DNA of 64,000 nt from NCBI RefSeq assembly GCF_902167705.1, contig NZ_CABHMZ010000011.1, positions 1 through 64,000 on the forward strand, read 5' to 3'. The DNA comes from Streptococcus constellatus. GTDB taxonomy: Bacteria; Bacillota; Bacilli; Lactobacillales; Streptococcaceae. A program made the position numbers and the translations under genes. Below, piece after piece: positions 8,143 through 15,284 of the stretch. The notes beneath the pieces were generated by a model. It was not told the DNA's origin, ran no database searches, and was given only the letters and a program-made list of their open reading frames with translations. Numbering within the stretch: the stretch's first letter is position 1; every line of letters starts with the position of its first letter.

Positions 8143-10572
8143 TCATAGCACTTCAAACTTCAGCTGCCCGGCTTTAACACCGACTTTCAAACGTTGTCCT
8201 GTCTTTAACTCACCAGCTAAAAGTAATTCGGATAAATGATCTTCTACCTGAGTTTGTAGAGTTCTGCGAAGTGGCCTTGCTCCCATTTCAGGGTCATAAC
8301 CCTCTTGAGCCAGAAGTTTCAAAGCGCTAGGTTGGAATTTCAGCTCAATTCCTTTTTCAGCGAGACTGACAATGAGTGGTTTCACCATAATTTTTACCAC
8401 TTCTTGCATGTCTTCGCTAGTCAGGCTATGGAAAACAACCTTTTCATCAATTCGATTGATAAATTCCGGACGATAACTTTTCTTGAGTTCTTCCATCATC
8501 CGTTTTTCCATGCTTTCATGGCCAAAGCGGGCATCACGCGCTCCAAAACCGACCGTCTTATCATCCCGCAAACTTGTCGCACCAAGATTGCTGGTCATAA
8601 TGATAATGATATTAGAAAAATCCACCTTGCGTCCCTTGCTGTCGGTCAGCACCCCATCATCTAAGACCTGGAGAAGCACATTGAAAATATCAGGGTGTGC
8701 CTTTTCTACCTCGTCAAAGAGGAGCACAGAGTAAGGACGATTGCGAACTTTTTCAGTCAATTCGCCCCCTTCTTCATAACCGACATAACCTGGAGGCGCT
8801 CCATTGAGACGACTGGCCGCAAATTTCTCCATGTATTCACTCATATCAAAGCGAATAAGTGCTGACTCATCATCAAAGAGAACTTCTGCCAAGGCCTTAG
8901 CCAACTCAGTTTTTCCAACCCCAGTTGGACCCAAGAACATAAACGATCCGATGGGACGTTTGCTGGTGCGGATGCCGGATTGATTGCGCCGAATCGCTCG
9001 ACTGATAGCAGAAATTGCTTCATTTTGCCCAATGACCCGTTTGTGCAGCTCCTTTTCTAAATGGAGGTATTTCTTCGCATCTGTTTGCGTCAACTTTTGC
9101 ACAGGAATGCCCGATAAACCGCTGAGTGTTGCCAAAATATCCTCGTCTTTAACCTTTAGTTTATAGACAATTGGCTGATTTTCTTTCTCCAACAAAGTGC
9201 CAACCTTTTTCCAATCGCCTGCCATTAAAGCCTCGTCTGCTGCACTCAATTCTGCTTTTACATGATTTTGCGGACCTTTATTTTGTACCGTTGCGGCAGC
9301 TTCATCTAGCAAATCGATCGCCGAGTCAGGTAGATGTTTGCTGGTTAGATAACGATGAGCATACTTAACAGCTGTCTCAATCGCTGAATCTGTAATCACC
9401 ACTTTGTGGTGCTCTTCATAACTTTTCTTGAGTCCCTGTAAAATCGCAATACTATCAGCTACCGTCGGCTCTTCAATAGTAACCTTGGCAAATCTCCGTG
9501 AAAGAGCTGCGTCCTTTTCAATATATTTCTGGTACTCTTCTTGTGTCGTTGCGCCAACCGTTCTGAGTGTCCCTCTAGCCAAAGCTGGCTTGAGAATGTT
9601 CGCTGCATCTAATGTCGAGTCAATCCCGCTGCCAGAACCCATAATAGTATGAAGCTCATCAATAAAGAGAATCACATGTCCATCTGCTTCAATATCATTG
9701 ATAATATTGTTCATCCGCTCTTCAAAATCACCACGGAAACGAGTTCCAGCCACCACATTCATCAAATCTAACTCTAGAACTCTCATCTTTGCAAGCTTAT
9801 TTGGAACTTGACCAGCAGCGACACGTTGCGCCAAACCAAGGGCTAATGCTGTCTTCCCAACTCCAGCATCTCCTACCAACACTGGATTATTTTTCGTCTT
9901 GCGACTTAAAATCTGAAGCATGCGCGAAATTTCTTCATCACGCCCAACGACCGGTTCCAAAAGACCAGCATGAGCCATTTCGGTTAAATCACGGGTGTAA
10001 TCTTCTAACCCTCCGCTGGTAGAAGGAGGCATTCCCATCATATTGGCCATCGTTTGTTTTGCTGCAGCAGCATTTTTATTTAAGTGGCGAATAGCCTTTA
10101 TATCCTCTTTGCTCCAGCTAGCCTTATGCTCTAAATTCTTCCGAAGATCTGTCATGCGCAAAACGCCTTCTTTATCTTCATAACTAAAGCCTGTAAATTC
10201 AAGGATACGTGCCGCCAAACTTCCTCTGTCAAACAGCATGGCTAGCAACACATGCTCTGTCCCAAGATTCTTAGCATGAACAGCCTCTGCAATTCGTTCA
10301 GCTGTTAAAAACAACACTTTCATGCGATAAGAAAACGGCCAAATGGTAAAGGTTCCATCCTGTTGATAAACCTTTCCCGTGATGTGAAAAGCTGCCTTTT
10401 CAAAGTCATCAATTTCAAGTGGATAATCGTTTAAAACTGAACCAGCAACACTATAAGGATTGTTTGCCATCGCAATCAATAAATGCCAAGACTCCAAATA
10501 ATCCGTTTCAAAATGACTCGCTAACAGTTGTGCTGATTCAATACTTTCTGTCAAAGCTTTTGAATATTTCAT
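8143..10572 (-). CDS. clpC: ClpC ATP-dependent Clp protease ATP-binding subunit
   Basis: 809-residue class I Hsp100 unfoldase that delivers substrates to ClpP. Order: N-terminal Clp repeat domain (about 1-145), first AAA+ module with Walker A GDAGVGKTALALG and Walker B ILFIDELHT, a middle linker, second AAA+ module with GPTGVGKTELAKAL and VLLFDEVEKA, and the C-terminal D2-small domain. The pore loop GYVGYEEGG is present. The start lies 3 bp after the ctsR stop, so ctsR-clpC form one operon under the CtsR box at 11089-11105. Full length for streptococcal ClpC. Confidence 0.96.
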   Translation of the reverse strand: MKYSKALTESIESAQLLASHFETDYLESWHLLIAMANNPYSVAGSVLNDYPLEIDDFEKAAFHITGKVYQQDGTFTIWPFSYRMKVLFLTAERIAEAVHAKNLGTEHVLLAMLFDRGSLAARILEFTGFSYEDKEGVLRMTDLRKNLEHKASWSKEDIKAIRHLNKNAAAAKQTMANMMGMPPSTSGGLEDYTRDLTEMAHAGLLEPVVGRDEEISRMLQILSRKTKNNPVLVGDAGVGKTALALGLAQRVAAGQVPNKLAKMRVLELDLMNVVAGTRFRGDFEERMNNIINDIEADGHVILFIDELHTIMGSGSGIDSTLDAANILKPALARGTLRTVGATTQEEYQKYIEKDAALSRRFAKVTIEEPTVADSIAILQGLKKSYEEHHKVVITDSAIETAVKYAHRYLTSKHLPDSAIDLLDEAAATVQNKGPQNHVKAELSAADEALMAGDWKKVGTLLEKENQPIVYKLKVKDEDILATLSGLSGIPVQKLTQTDAKKYLHLEKELHKRVIGQNEAISAISRAIRRNQSGIRTSKRPIGSFMFLGPTGVGKTELAKALAEVLFDDESALIRFDMSEYMEKFAASRLNGAPPGYVGYEEGGELTEKVRNRPYSVLLFDEVEKAHPDIFNVLLQVLDDGVLTDSKGRKVDFSNIIIIMTSNLGATSLRDDKTVGFGARDARFGHESMEKRMMEELKKSYRPEFINRIDEKVVFHSLTSEDMQEVVKIMVKPLIVSLAEKGIELKFQPSALKLLAQEGYDPEMGARPLRRTLQTQVEDHLSELLLAGELKTGQRLKVGVKAGQLKFEVL

Positions 10573-10575
10573 ATA

Positions 10576-11037
10576 TTAGTTTTTCCCTTTTCTATCAACT
10601 TGTTGTAAAATTTTCTTTAACATTCGCGCACGAATCTGTGCAGCATTTACTCCCAATACCCTGTCTGTTGCCGTTGCTAAAAGAAGATTTCCTTCTCGTT
10701 CTGTCATGATTTTTTCATCAAACAATAGCTGAATGATATCTGTAAAGACCTGCTGATTAATCTGCTCGCCAATGCTATGCAGCAAATCACAAAGTAGCTC
10801 ATGATGATTGGAAAACTCAATCCGACCAATTCGAATGTAGCCGCCTCCACCACGCTTGCTTTCAACAACATAGCCGCGACTTTCTGTAAAGCGCGTCTTT
10901 ATCACATAATTTATCTGGCTGGGAACAACCTGAAAAACGTCCGCAATCTCGCTTCGCTTCAACTCTGCAATCCCCGCCTGCGCCAAAAGAGCTTTAATAT
11001 ATTCTTCAATACTATCTGATGTATTTTTACTACTCAT
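10576..11037 (-). CDS. ctsR: CtsR, repressor of class III heat-shock genes
   Basis: 153 residues. The N-terminal winged HTH (EIADVFQVVPSQINYVIKTRF) is followed by the glycine-rich wing ESKRGGGGYIRIG that reads the operator and senses heat. The C-terminal four-helix dimer domain follows. It represses clp and groE-type operons at heptad repeats. Its own promoter carries such a repeat, indicating autoregulation of ctsR-clpC. The ribosome site AAAGGAG is strong. Confidence 0.95.
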   Translation of the reverse strand: MSSKNTSDSIEEYIKALLAQAGIAELKRSEIADVFQVVPSQINYVIKTRFTESRGYVVESKRGGGGYIRIGRIEFSNHHELLCDLLHSIGEQINQQVFTDIIQLLFDEKIMTEREGNLLLATATDRVLGVNAAQIRARMLKKILQQVDRKGKN

Positions 11038-11088
11038 GACAACTCCTTTCCTTTAGGTCTCACTCTATGCACAATACCCGCAACTGAC

Positions 11089-11105
11089 ATTGACTATCTT
11101 TGACT
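11089..11105 (-). promoter_or_regulatory. CtsR operator
   Basis: On the minus strand AGTCAAA-GAT-AGTCAAT, a direct heptad repeat with 3-nt spacing, matches the CtsR consensus (A/G)GTCAAANAN(A/G)GTCAAA with one mismatch. It sits just downstream of -10 TATAAT (11109-11114), whose -35 would be the weak TTTCAA 17 bp further upstream. Confidence 0.85.
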
Positions 11106-11220
11106 ATTATTATACCGAAATTCTTCCGTTTTTGAAAGAAAAAGAGCCAAATGAAAAACTGAAAAGTCTGATTATTCAAGCAAGTGAAAAAGCTTATTTA
11201 TCAGCAATAATTCGAGTGTA

Positions 11221-11254
11221 AACGCTTGCTTTTTAAATTTTAAGCGTTATAATA
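11221..11254 (+). promoter_or_regulatory. Promoter with overlapping dyad before the small membrane protein
   Basis: TTGCTT and TATAAT are 16 bp apart. The inverted repeat AACGCTT (11221-11227) and AAGCGTT (11242-11248) overlaps both hexamers, so it is a plausible repressor site. The cognate protein is unknown. Confidence 0.5.
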
Positions 11255-11296
11255 TAGATGAAAATTTGACGATATCAATAAAAGGAGGCCAAATGA

Positions 11297-11647
11297 ATGA
11301 AAATGGATTGGTTCAAATATACACGTCATGTACTGGTTTGGTTGTTTTCAACTTTATTCTTTTTTACAATTATTTCTGCTGACTATGTAGATGTTCAAGT
11401 CGCCACATTAGTCGCCTGTTTGTTTGCCCCGTTTTTATTTGAACCGTCTTCAATAAAACCCAAAACAAAATGGACAATTGACTTAGCCATTGTTGTCACT
11501 AGTGTCTTTGCTATTCTGTTTACACAAACTTACCGAATCGCTTTCACTTACTCTGAAATTACTTATCTACTCATCTCCTTAATTGTTTTAATCTTTGTAG
11601 AGTTAGTCATTTCCCACAAGGGATTCACTAAAAGAATTGTAAAATAG
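11297..11647 (+). CDS. Small membrane protein of unknown function
   Basis: 116 residues with four predicted hydrophobic segments (about 12-30, 35-50, 58-76 and 83-105) and short charged ends, so an integral membrane protein. No enzymatic motif is visible and I do not recognise the family. It is transcribed alone from a promoter at 11221-11254 and ends at a strong bidirectional terminator shared with tsf. The start has GGAGG 8 nt upstream; an out-of-frame ATG at 11293 is closer but gives only a short peptide. Confidence 0.7.
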   Translation: MKMDWFKYTRHVLVWLFSTLFFFTIISADYVDVQVATLVACLFAPFLFEPSSIKPKTKWTIDLAIVVTSVFAILFTQTYRIAFTYSEITYLLISLIVLIFVELVISHKGFTKRIVK

Positions 11648-11664
11648 CAATAGTCACTAACTAG

Positions 11665-11701
11665 AAAAGGTTAGAGAACTGGACTTGTTCTCTAACCTTT
11701 T
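11665..11701. terminator. Bidirectional terminator between the membrane protein gene and tsf
   Basis: Perfect 15-bp arms AAAAGGTTAGAGAAC and GTTCTCTAACCTTTT with a 7-nt loop, with A and T tracts on either side. Confidence 0.9.
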
Positions 11702-11727
11702 GTTTGTTATTTAAATAGTTGATTGAC

Positions 11728-12771
11728 TTAGTTTTGTCCAAGTGCAGCAGCCATCGTAGCAGCTACTTCTGATTCAAAATCATTGGCAGCTTTTTCAATA
11801 CCGTCACCTACTTCAAAACGAGTGAAGCTAGCGATTGTAGTCCCTTGACTTTCAAGGAATGCTTCAACGGTTTTGCTGTCATCCATGATGTAAACTTGTG
11901 CCAATAGTGTATATTGTTGGTCAACTTTTGTATTGTCTAACATAAAGCGATCCATTTTACCAGGAATGATTTTATCCCAGATTTTTTCTGGTTTGCCTTC
12001 GGCAGCAAGAGCAGCTTTGATGTCTTCTTCAGCTTGTGCAATCACTTCATCCGTCAATTGAAGTTTAGAACCAAATTTGTAGTGTGGAAGTGCTGGTTTA
12101 CCAACCATTGCACGACTTTCATTATCTTGGTCAATCTTGTGGTTCATTTGAGCTAATTCATCATGGATAAATTCTTCGCTCAATTCTTTGTATGAAAGAA
12201 CAGAAGGTTTCATAGCTGCAGCGTGCATTGCCACGTGTTTTGCAAGATCTTCGTCACTACCTGAAAGAACAGTGATTACTCCGATACGTCCGCCATTGTG
12301 TTGGTAAGCACCAAATACTTGATCATCTGCTTTTTCAACAACTGCAAAACGACGGAATGAGATTTTTTCTCCGATGGTAGCAGTTGCACTAACATAAGCA
12401 GCTTCAAGCGTTTCTCCTGAAGACATTGTCAAAGCAAGAGCTTCTTCGTTGTTAGCTGGTTTGCCTTCTGCGATAACTTTAGCTGTTTCGTTTACCAATT
12501 CAACAAATTGAGCATTTTTCGCCACAAAGTCTGTTTCTGAATTTACTTCAACGATAGCGGCAACATTGCCGTTCACATAGACACCAGTCAAACCTTCAGC
12601 AGCAACACGGTCTGCTTTTTTAGCAGCTTTTGCCATACCTTTTTCACGAAGCAATTCAATTGCTTTTTCGATATCGCCATCTACTTCTACAAGTGCTTTT
12701 TTAGCGTCCATGACACCAGCACCAGATTTTTCGCGCAATTCTTTTACAAGCTTAGCTGTAATTTCTGCCAT
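11728..12771 (-). CDS. tsf: Elongation factor Ts
   Basis: 347 residues, the long streptococcal form. EF-Ts recharges EF-Tu by GDP release. The N-terminal UBA-like domain has [24 protein letters not shown], and the core contains the EF-Tu-contacting SETDFVAKN (about 80) and the [11 protein letters not shown] segment. It has a strong ribosome site (TTGGAGG). It lies downstream of rpsB with an 82-bp gap that holds a GC-rich terminator-like hairpin, so tsf is probably expressed by partial readthrough from the rpsB promoter. Confidence 0.97.
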   Translation of the reverse strand: MAEITAKLVKELREKSGAGVMDAKKALVEVDGDIEKAIELLREKGMAKAAKKADRVAAEGLTGVYVNGNVAAIVEVNSETDFVAKNAQFVELVNETAKVIAEGKPANNEEALALTMSSGETLEAAYVSATATIGEKISFRRFAVVEKADDQVFGAYQHNGGRIGVITVLSGSDEDLAKHVAMHAAAMKPSVLSYKELSEEFIHDELAQMNHKIDQDNESRAMVGKPALPHYKFGSKLQLTDEVIAQAEEDIKAALAAEGKPEKIWDKIIPGKMDRFMLDNTKVDQQYTLLAQVYIMDDSKTVEAFLESQGTTIASFTRFEVGDGIEKAANDFESEVAATMAAALGQN

Positions 12772-12810
12772 TTTGATCCTCCAATTAAGATATTATGCTT
12801 TTATTTAATA

Positions 12811-12836
12811 AAAAGGGGAGGGCTAGGCCCCGCCCC
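12811..12836 (-). terminator. Attenuator-like hairpin between rpsB and tsf
   Basis: On the minus strand GGGGCGGG-GCCTAG-CCCTCCCC is followed by TTTTTATT. It is placed inside the rpsB-tsf operon and would lower tsf relative to rpsB transcription. Confidence 0.75.
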
Positions 12837-12853
12837 ATAGGTTCGTTACTTGA

Positions 12854-13636
12854 TTATTCGTTTGATCCTTCGACAACTTCAACGATTTCTTCGATAGAAT
12901 CTGCTTGTGTATCAGTTGCAGCCAATTCTGCTTCTACTGATTCAACATTATCTTCACCTTGACGGCCTTCGATAATCGCATCAGCCATTTTCGCAGTGAT
13001 CAATTTAACAGCACGAATAGCATCGTCGTTAGCTGGGATGATGACATCAATGTCATCTGGATCTGTATTTGTATCCACCATCGCTACAACTGGAATACCT
13101 AATTTTTTAGCTTCTTTAACAGCGATTTGTTCTTTATGTGGATCTACAACGTACATTACATCTGGGATACGCGGCATTTCTTCGATACCACCCAAGAATT
13201 TTTCAAGACGAGCACGTTGCTTGTTAAGAAGGGCAACTTCTTTCTTAGGAAGAACGTCAAAAATTCCATCTTCTTCCATACGTTTGATTTCTTTCAAACG
13301 AGCAACACGTTTTTGAATCGTTTCCCAGTTTGTAAGTGTTCCACCCAACCAACGGTGGTTGATGTAGTATTGACCAGCACGTTCTGCTTCTTCTTTTACA
13401 GCGTCAGCAGCTTGTTTTTTGGTACCAACAAACAAGATAACTGCATCGTTAGCAGCTGCATCACGCATAAAGTCGTATGCTTGATCTGCAAATTTTACAG
13501 TTTGTTGCAAGTCGATAACGTGGATACCGTTACGTTCTGTGAAGATATACTTAGCCATCTTAGGGTTCCAGCGACGAGTTTGGTGACCAAAGTGTACGCC
13601 AGCCTCAAGAAGTTGTTTCATTGAAATTACTGCCAT
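12854..13636 (-). CDS. rpsB: 30S ribosomal protein S2
   Basis: 260 residues. It starts [27 protein letters not shown], the S2 signature, followed by the coiled-coil insert (about 105-155) and [19 protein letters not shown]. The acidic C-terminal extension ([12 protein letters not shown]) is usual for streptococci. It assembles late into the 30S subunit and helps recruit S1-like proteins. It is first in the rpsB-tsf operon, preceded by a strong promoter at 13755-13783 and a leader with a long-range stem at 13667-13724. Confidence 0.98.
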   Translation of the reverse strand: MAVISMKQLLEAGVHFGHQTRRWNPKMAKYIFTERNGIHVIDLQQTVKFADQAYDFMRDAAANDAVILFVGTKKQAADAVKEEAERAGQYYINHRWLGGTLTNWETIQKRVARLKEIKRMEEDGIFDVLPKKEVALLNKQRARLEKFLGGIEEMPRIPDVMYVVDPHKEQIAVKEAKKLGIPVVAMVDTNTDPDDIDVIIPANDDAIRAVKLITAKMADAIIEGRQGEDNVESVEAELAATDTQADSIEEIVEVVEGSNE

Positions 13637-13666
13637 GAGTAATGTCTCCTTTTTGTTTTTTTCCTC

Positions 13667-13724
13667 TTTCAGATTTCAACTCGCAAAATCACCCGTAGGC
13701 AACAATTTCACGATTCATCTGAAA
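13667..13724 (-). promoter_or_regulatory. Structured rpsB 5' leader
   Basis: Within the leader the segments TTTCAGAT and ATCTGAAA (13717-13724 and 13667-13674 on the plus strand) are exact reverse complements closing a 42-nt internal region. A structured leader here is what an S2 autoregulatory site would need; binding itself is inference. Confidence 0.45.
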
Positions 13725-13754
13725 TGAGTATTTGCCGATTACACGACATCTACT

Positions 13755-13783
13755 ATCATATCAAAATTTCTTCCATTTTACAA
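13755..13783 (-). promoter_or_regulatory. rpsB-tsf promoter
   Basis: -35 TTGTAA (13778-13783) and -10 TATGAT (13755-13760) with a 17-bp spacer, read on the minus strand. Confidence 0.75.
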
Positions 13784-13892
13784 GAGGCATTCTGCTTTTT
13801 TATAGCCCTCCAAATGATAACTCGGCTGCTTTATTGCTTGAACTCAGGCAAAGAAGCGCGAAAATTTTACAAGGAGATAGCAGTCTACACTC

Positions 13893-13921
13893 TTGACGAA
13901 AACGATTTTTTACGATAAAAT
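13893..13921 (+). promoter_or_regulatory. tRNA-Cys promoter
   Basis: TTGACG (13893-13898) and TAAAAT (13916-13921) with a 17-bp spacer; transcription would begin near 13928, six bases before the mature tRNA. Confidence 0.8.
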
Positions 13922-13933
13922 AGTAAAAGTTGT

Positions 13934-14004
13934 GGCGGTATAGCCAAGTGGTAAGGCACGGCTCTGCAAAAGCTTGATCGTCGGTTCAAATCCGTCTACC
14001 GCCT
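13934..14004 (+). tRNA. tRNA-Cys (GCA)
   Basis: 71-nt cloverleaf. The acceptor arms GGCGGTA (13934-13940) and TACCGCC (13997-14003) pair perfectly, with discriminator T at 14004. The anticodon loop holds GCA at 13966-13968 and the T-loop reads GGTTCAAATCC. No CCA is encoded. It is a single-gene transcript with its own promoter and a terminator at 14041-14070. Confidence 0.97.
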
Positions 14005-14040
14005 TTCAGTACCTGACTTATCAGGAATTAACCGAATGAA

Positions 14041-14070
14041 AAGCCCGTAAAATAGGGCTTTTTTATTTTT
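14041..14070 (+). terminator. Terminator of tRNA-Cys
   Basis: AAGCCC-GTAAAATA-GGGCTT followed by TTTTATTTTTTT. Confidence 0.85.
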
Positions 14071-14216
14071 TTGTTCGGTTAAATCAGATCAAATCTGATA
14101 AAGTTGGTGGGCAAGTAGTTTTAAAATGAATTTATTATTTTGGATAAAAATAGATAGCATAAAAAAGCAGGCTAGGAATCAATTTCTGCATGTACTGATT
14201 CTAGCTTGCTTTTTGA

Positions 14217-14753
14217 TTATAATTCAGCAATTTGGTTCAGATTTACTTCGGCAACTGTATCATTTCCGAACAGCGAAATAATCATCTTCACTTTGTTGTT
14301 GTCAATTTCAGTGATTTTACCCGTATAATCTGCAAAAGCGCCGTCAATGATACGTACGGTATCGCCAACTTTCACATCAATATCAAATTCTTGAACGGTT
14401 TGTCCCATTGAAATCAAGATTTGGCGGATTTCCTCTTCCAAAAGTGGTGTTGGTTTAGAGCGGTTTCCATGTGAGCCGACAAAGCCTGTTACGTTTGGTG
14501 TGTTCCGTACGACAAACCACGCTTCGTCTGTCATCACCATTTCTACCAAGACATAACCTGGGAAGCGGTTTTCTTCAACTTCTTTGGTTTTTCCGTTCTT
14601 TTCCACTTGCACCGTTTGCGTTGGGATTTCCACGCGCAAAATATTTTCTAACATATTATAGGTTTGCGCACGCTGTAAAAGATTTTCCTTTACTTTATTT
14701 TCATATCCTGAGTATGTCTGCAAGACAAACCAGCCTTTATCAAAACTGTCCAT
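14217..14753 (-). CDS. nusG: Transcription termination/antitermination protein NusG
   Basis: 178 residues. The NGN domain (about 5-115: WFVLQTYSGYENKVKENL, RFPGYVLVEM, FVVRNTPNVTGFVG) is followed by a KOW domain (about 125-178: VKVGDTVRIIDGAFADYTGKI). It binds RNA polymerase and affects pausing and elongation. It has a strong ribosome site (GAAAGGAAG). It lies downstream of secE but is separated from it by a terminator and has its own promoter (-10 at 14809-14814) and a leader with an attenuator-like hairpin. Confidence 0.97.
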   Translation of the reverse strand: MDSFDKGWFVLQTYSGYENKVKENLLQRAQTYNMLENILRVEIPTQTVQVEKNGKTKEVEENRFPGYVLVEMVMTDEAWFVVRNTPNVTGFVGSHGNRSKPTPLLEEEIRQILISMGQTVQEFDIDVKVGDTVRIIDGAFADYTGKITEIDNNKVKMIISLFGNDTVAEVNLNQIAEL

Positions 14754-14776
14754 CGTTCTTCCTTTCCTAAATAAAA

Positions 14777-14803
14777 AAGCCTGTGGGCTTCGGTTTCTTT
14801 CTA
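14777..14803 (-). promoter_or_regulatory. nusG leader attenuator (terminator/antiterminator pair)
   Basis: In the roughly 50-nt leader, AAGCC-CACA-GGCTT followed by TTTTATTT (14790 down to 14770) forms an intrinsic terminator. A competing stem GGGCT near the mRNA 5' end with AGCCC would block it. Both cannot form together. Confidence 0.5.
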
Positions 14804-14808
14804 GCCCT

Positions 14809-14814
14809 ATTATA
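14809..14814 (-). promoter_or_regulatory. nusG -10 element
   Basis: TGGTATAAT read on the minus strand is an extended -10; the -35 region is weak. It gives nusG a promoter independent of secE. Confidence 0.65.
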
Positions 14815-14859
14815 CCACAAAAATAGCCAATGTAACCTTTTTACTGCTATTTTTTACAA

Positions 14860-14889
14860 TAAAAACCTACTTGACAAATAGCAAGCAGG
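14860..14889 (-). terminator. Terminator after secE
   Basis: CCTGCTTG (14889-14882) pairs with CAAGTAGG (14873-14866), with one G-U pair and an 8-nt loop, followed by TTTTTATT on the minus strand. Confidence 0.75.
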
Positions 14890-14896
14890 CTAAAAA

Positions 14897-15073
14897 TTAA
14901 AAGATATTTAACAATCGTACCAAACCTCTTGTAACAAGTAGGTCGAAAAGATAAATAATGACAACAAAGAAAGCTGTGTATTCCATAACTGAGATAAAAT
15001 CTACCCAGCTTTGCTTTCTAGTTGGCCAAGTTGTATCTTTTAATACTTGAAATGTATCTTTAATGAATCTCAC
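14897..15073 (-). CDS. secE: Preprotein translocase subunit SecE
   Basis: 58 residues from a GTG start at 15071-15073 with GGAGA 5 nt upstream. The sequence reads (M)RFIKDTFQVLKDTTWPTRKQ, the conserved amphipathic helix with the TTWPTR motif, then one transmembrane helix (about 25-45, including EYTAFFVVIIYLFDLLV). SecE clamps SecY in the protein export channel. It follows rpmG by 9 bp and precedes nusG, the usual Firmicute order. Confidence 0.95.
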   Translation of the reverse strand: MRFIKDTFQVLKDTTWPTRKQSWVDFISVMEYTAFFVVIIYLFDLLVTRGLVRLLNIF

Positions 15074-15082
15074 AACTTTCTC

Positions 15083-15235
15083 CTATCTAGTTTCTTTATG
15101 AATCGTGTATTTACTACAATGCTTACAATATTTATTTACTTCCAGACGTTTTGGTTTTGGCGTACTACTCAATTTGATTGAATAGTTTCTCGATCCACAA
15201 ACCGTGCACGCCAGACTCGCTTTTTTTAGTGCCAT
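15083..15235 (-). CDS. rpmG: 50S ribosomal protein L33, zinc-binding type
   Basis: 50 residues starting [19 protein letters not shown] and ending [16 protein letters not shown]. Two CxxC pairs (CTVC and CKHC) make this a C+ form that binds zinc. Streptococci usually encode other, cysteine-free L33 copies used under zinc starvation, so this copy complements the adc zinc system in the window. It has a strong ribosome site (GGAGG) and its own promoter at 15254-15282, co-transcribed with secE. Confidence 0.95.
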   Translation of the reverse strand: MALKKASLACTVCGSRNYSIKLSSTPKPKRLEVNKYCKHCSKYTIHKETR

Positions 15236-15253
15236 AACGCCTCCATCTTGTTT

Positions 15254-15282
15254 ATTATATCAAGAAAGCCCATTTTTGACAA
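15254..15282 (-). promoter_or_regulatory. rpmG-secE promoter
   Basis: -35 TTGTCA (15277-15282) and -10 TATAAT (15254-15259), 17-bp spacer, immediately after the pbp2A stop codon. Confidence 0.8.
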
Positions 15283-15284
15283 GC

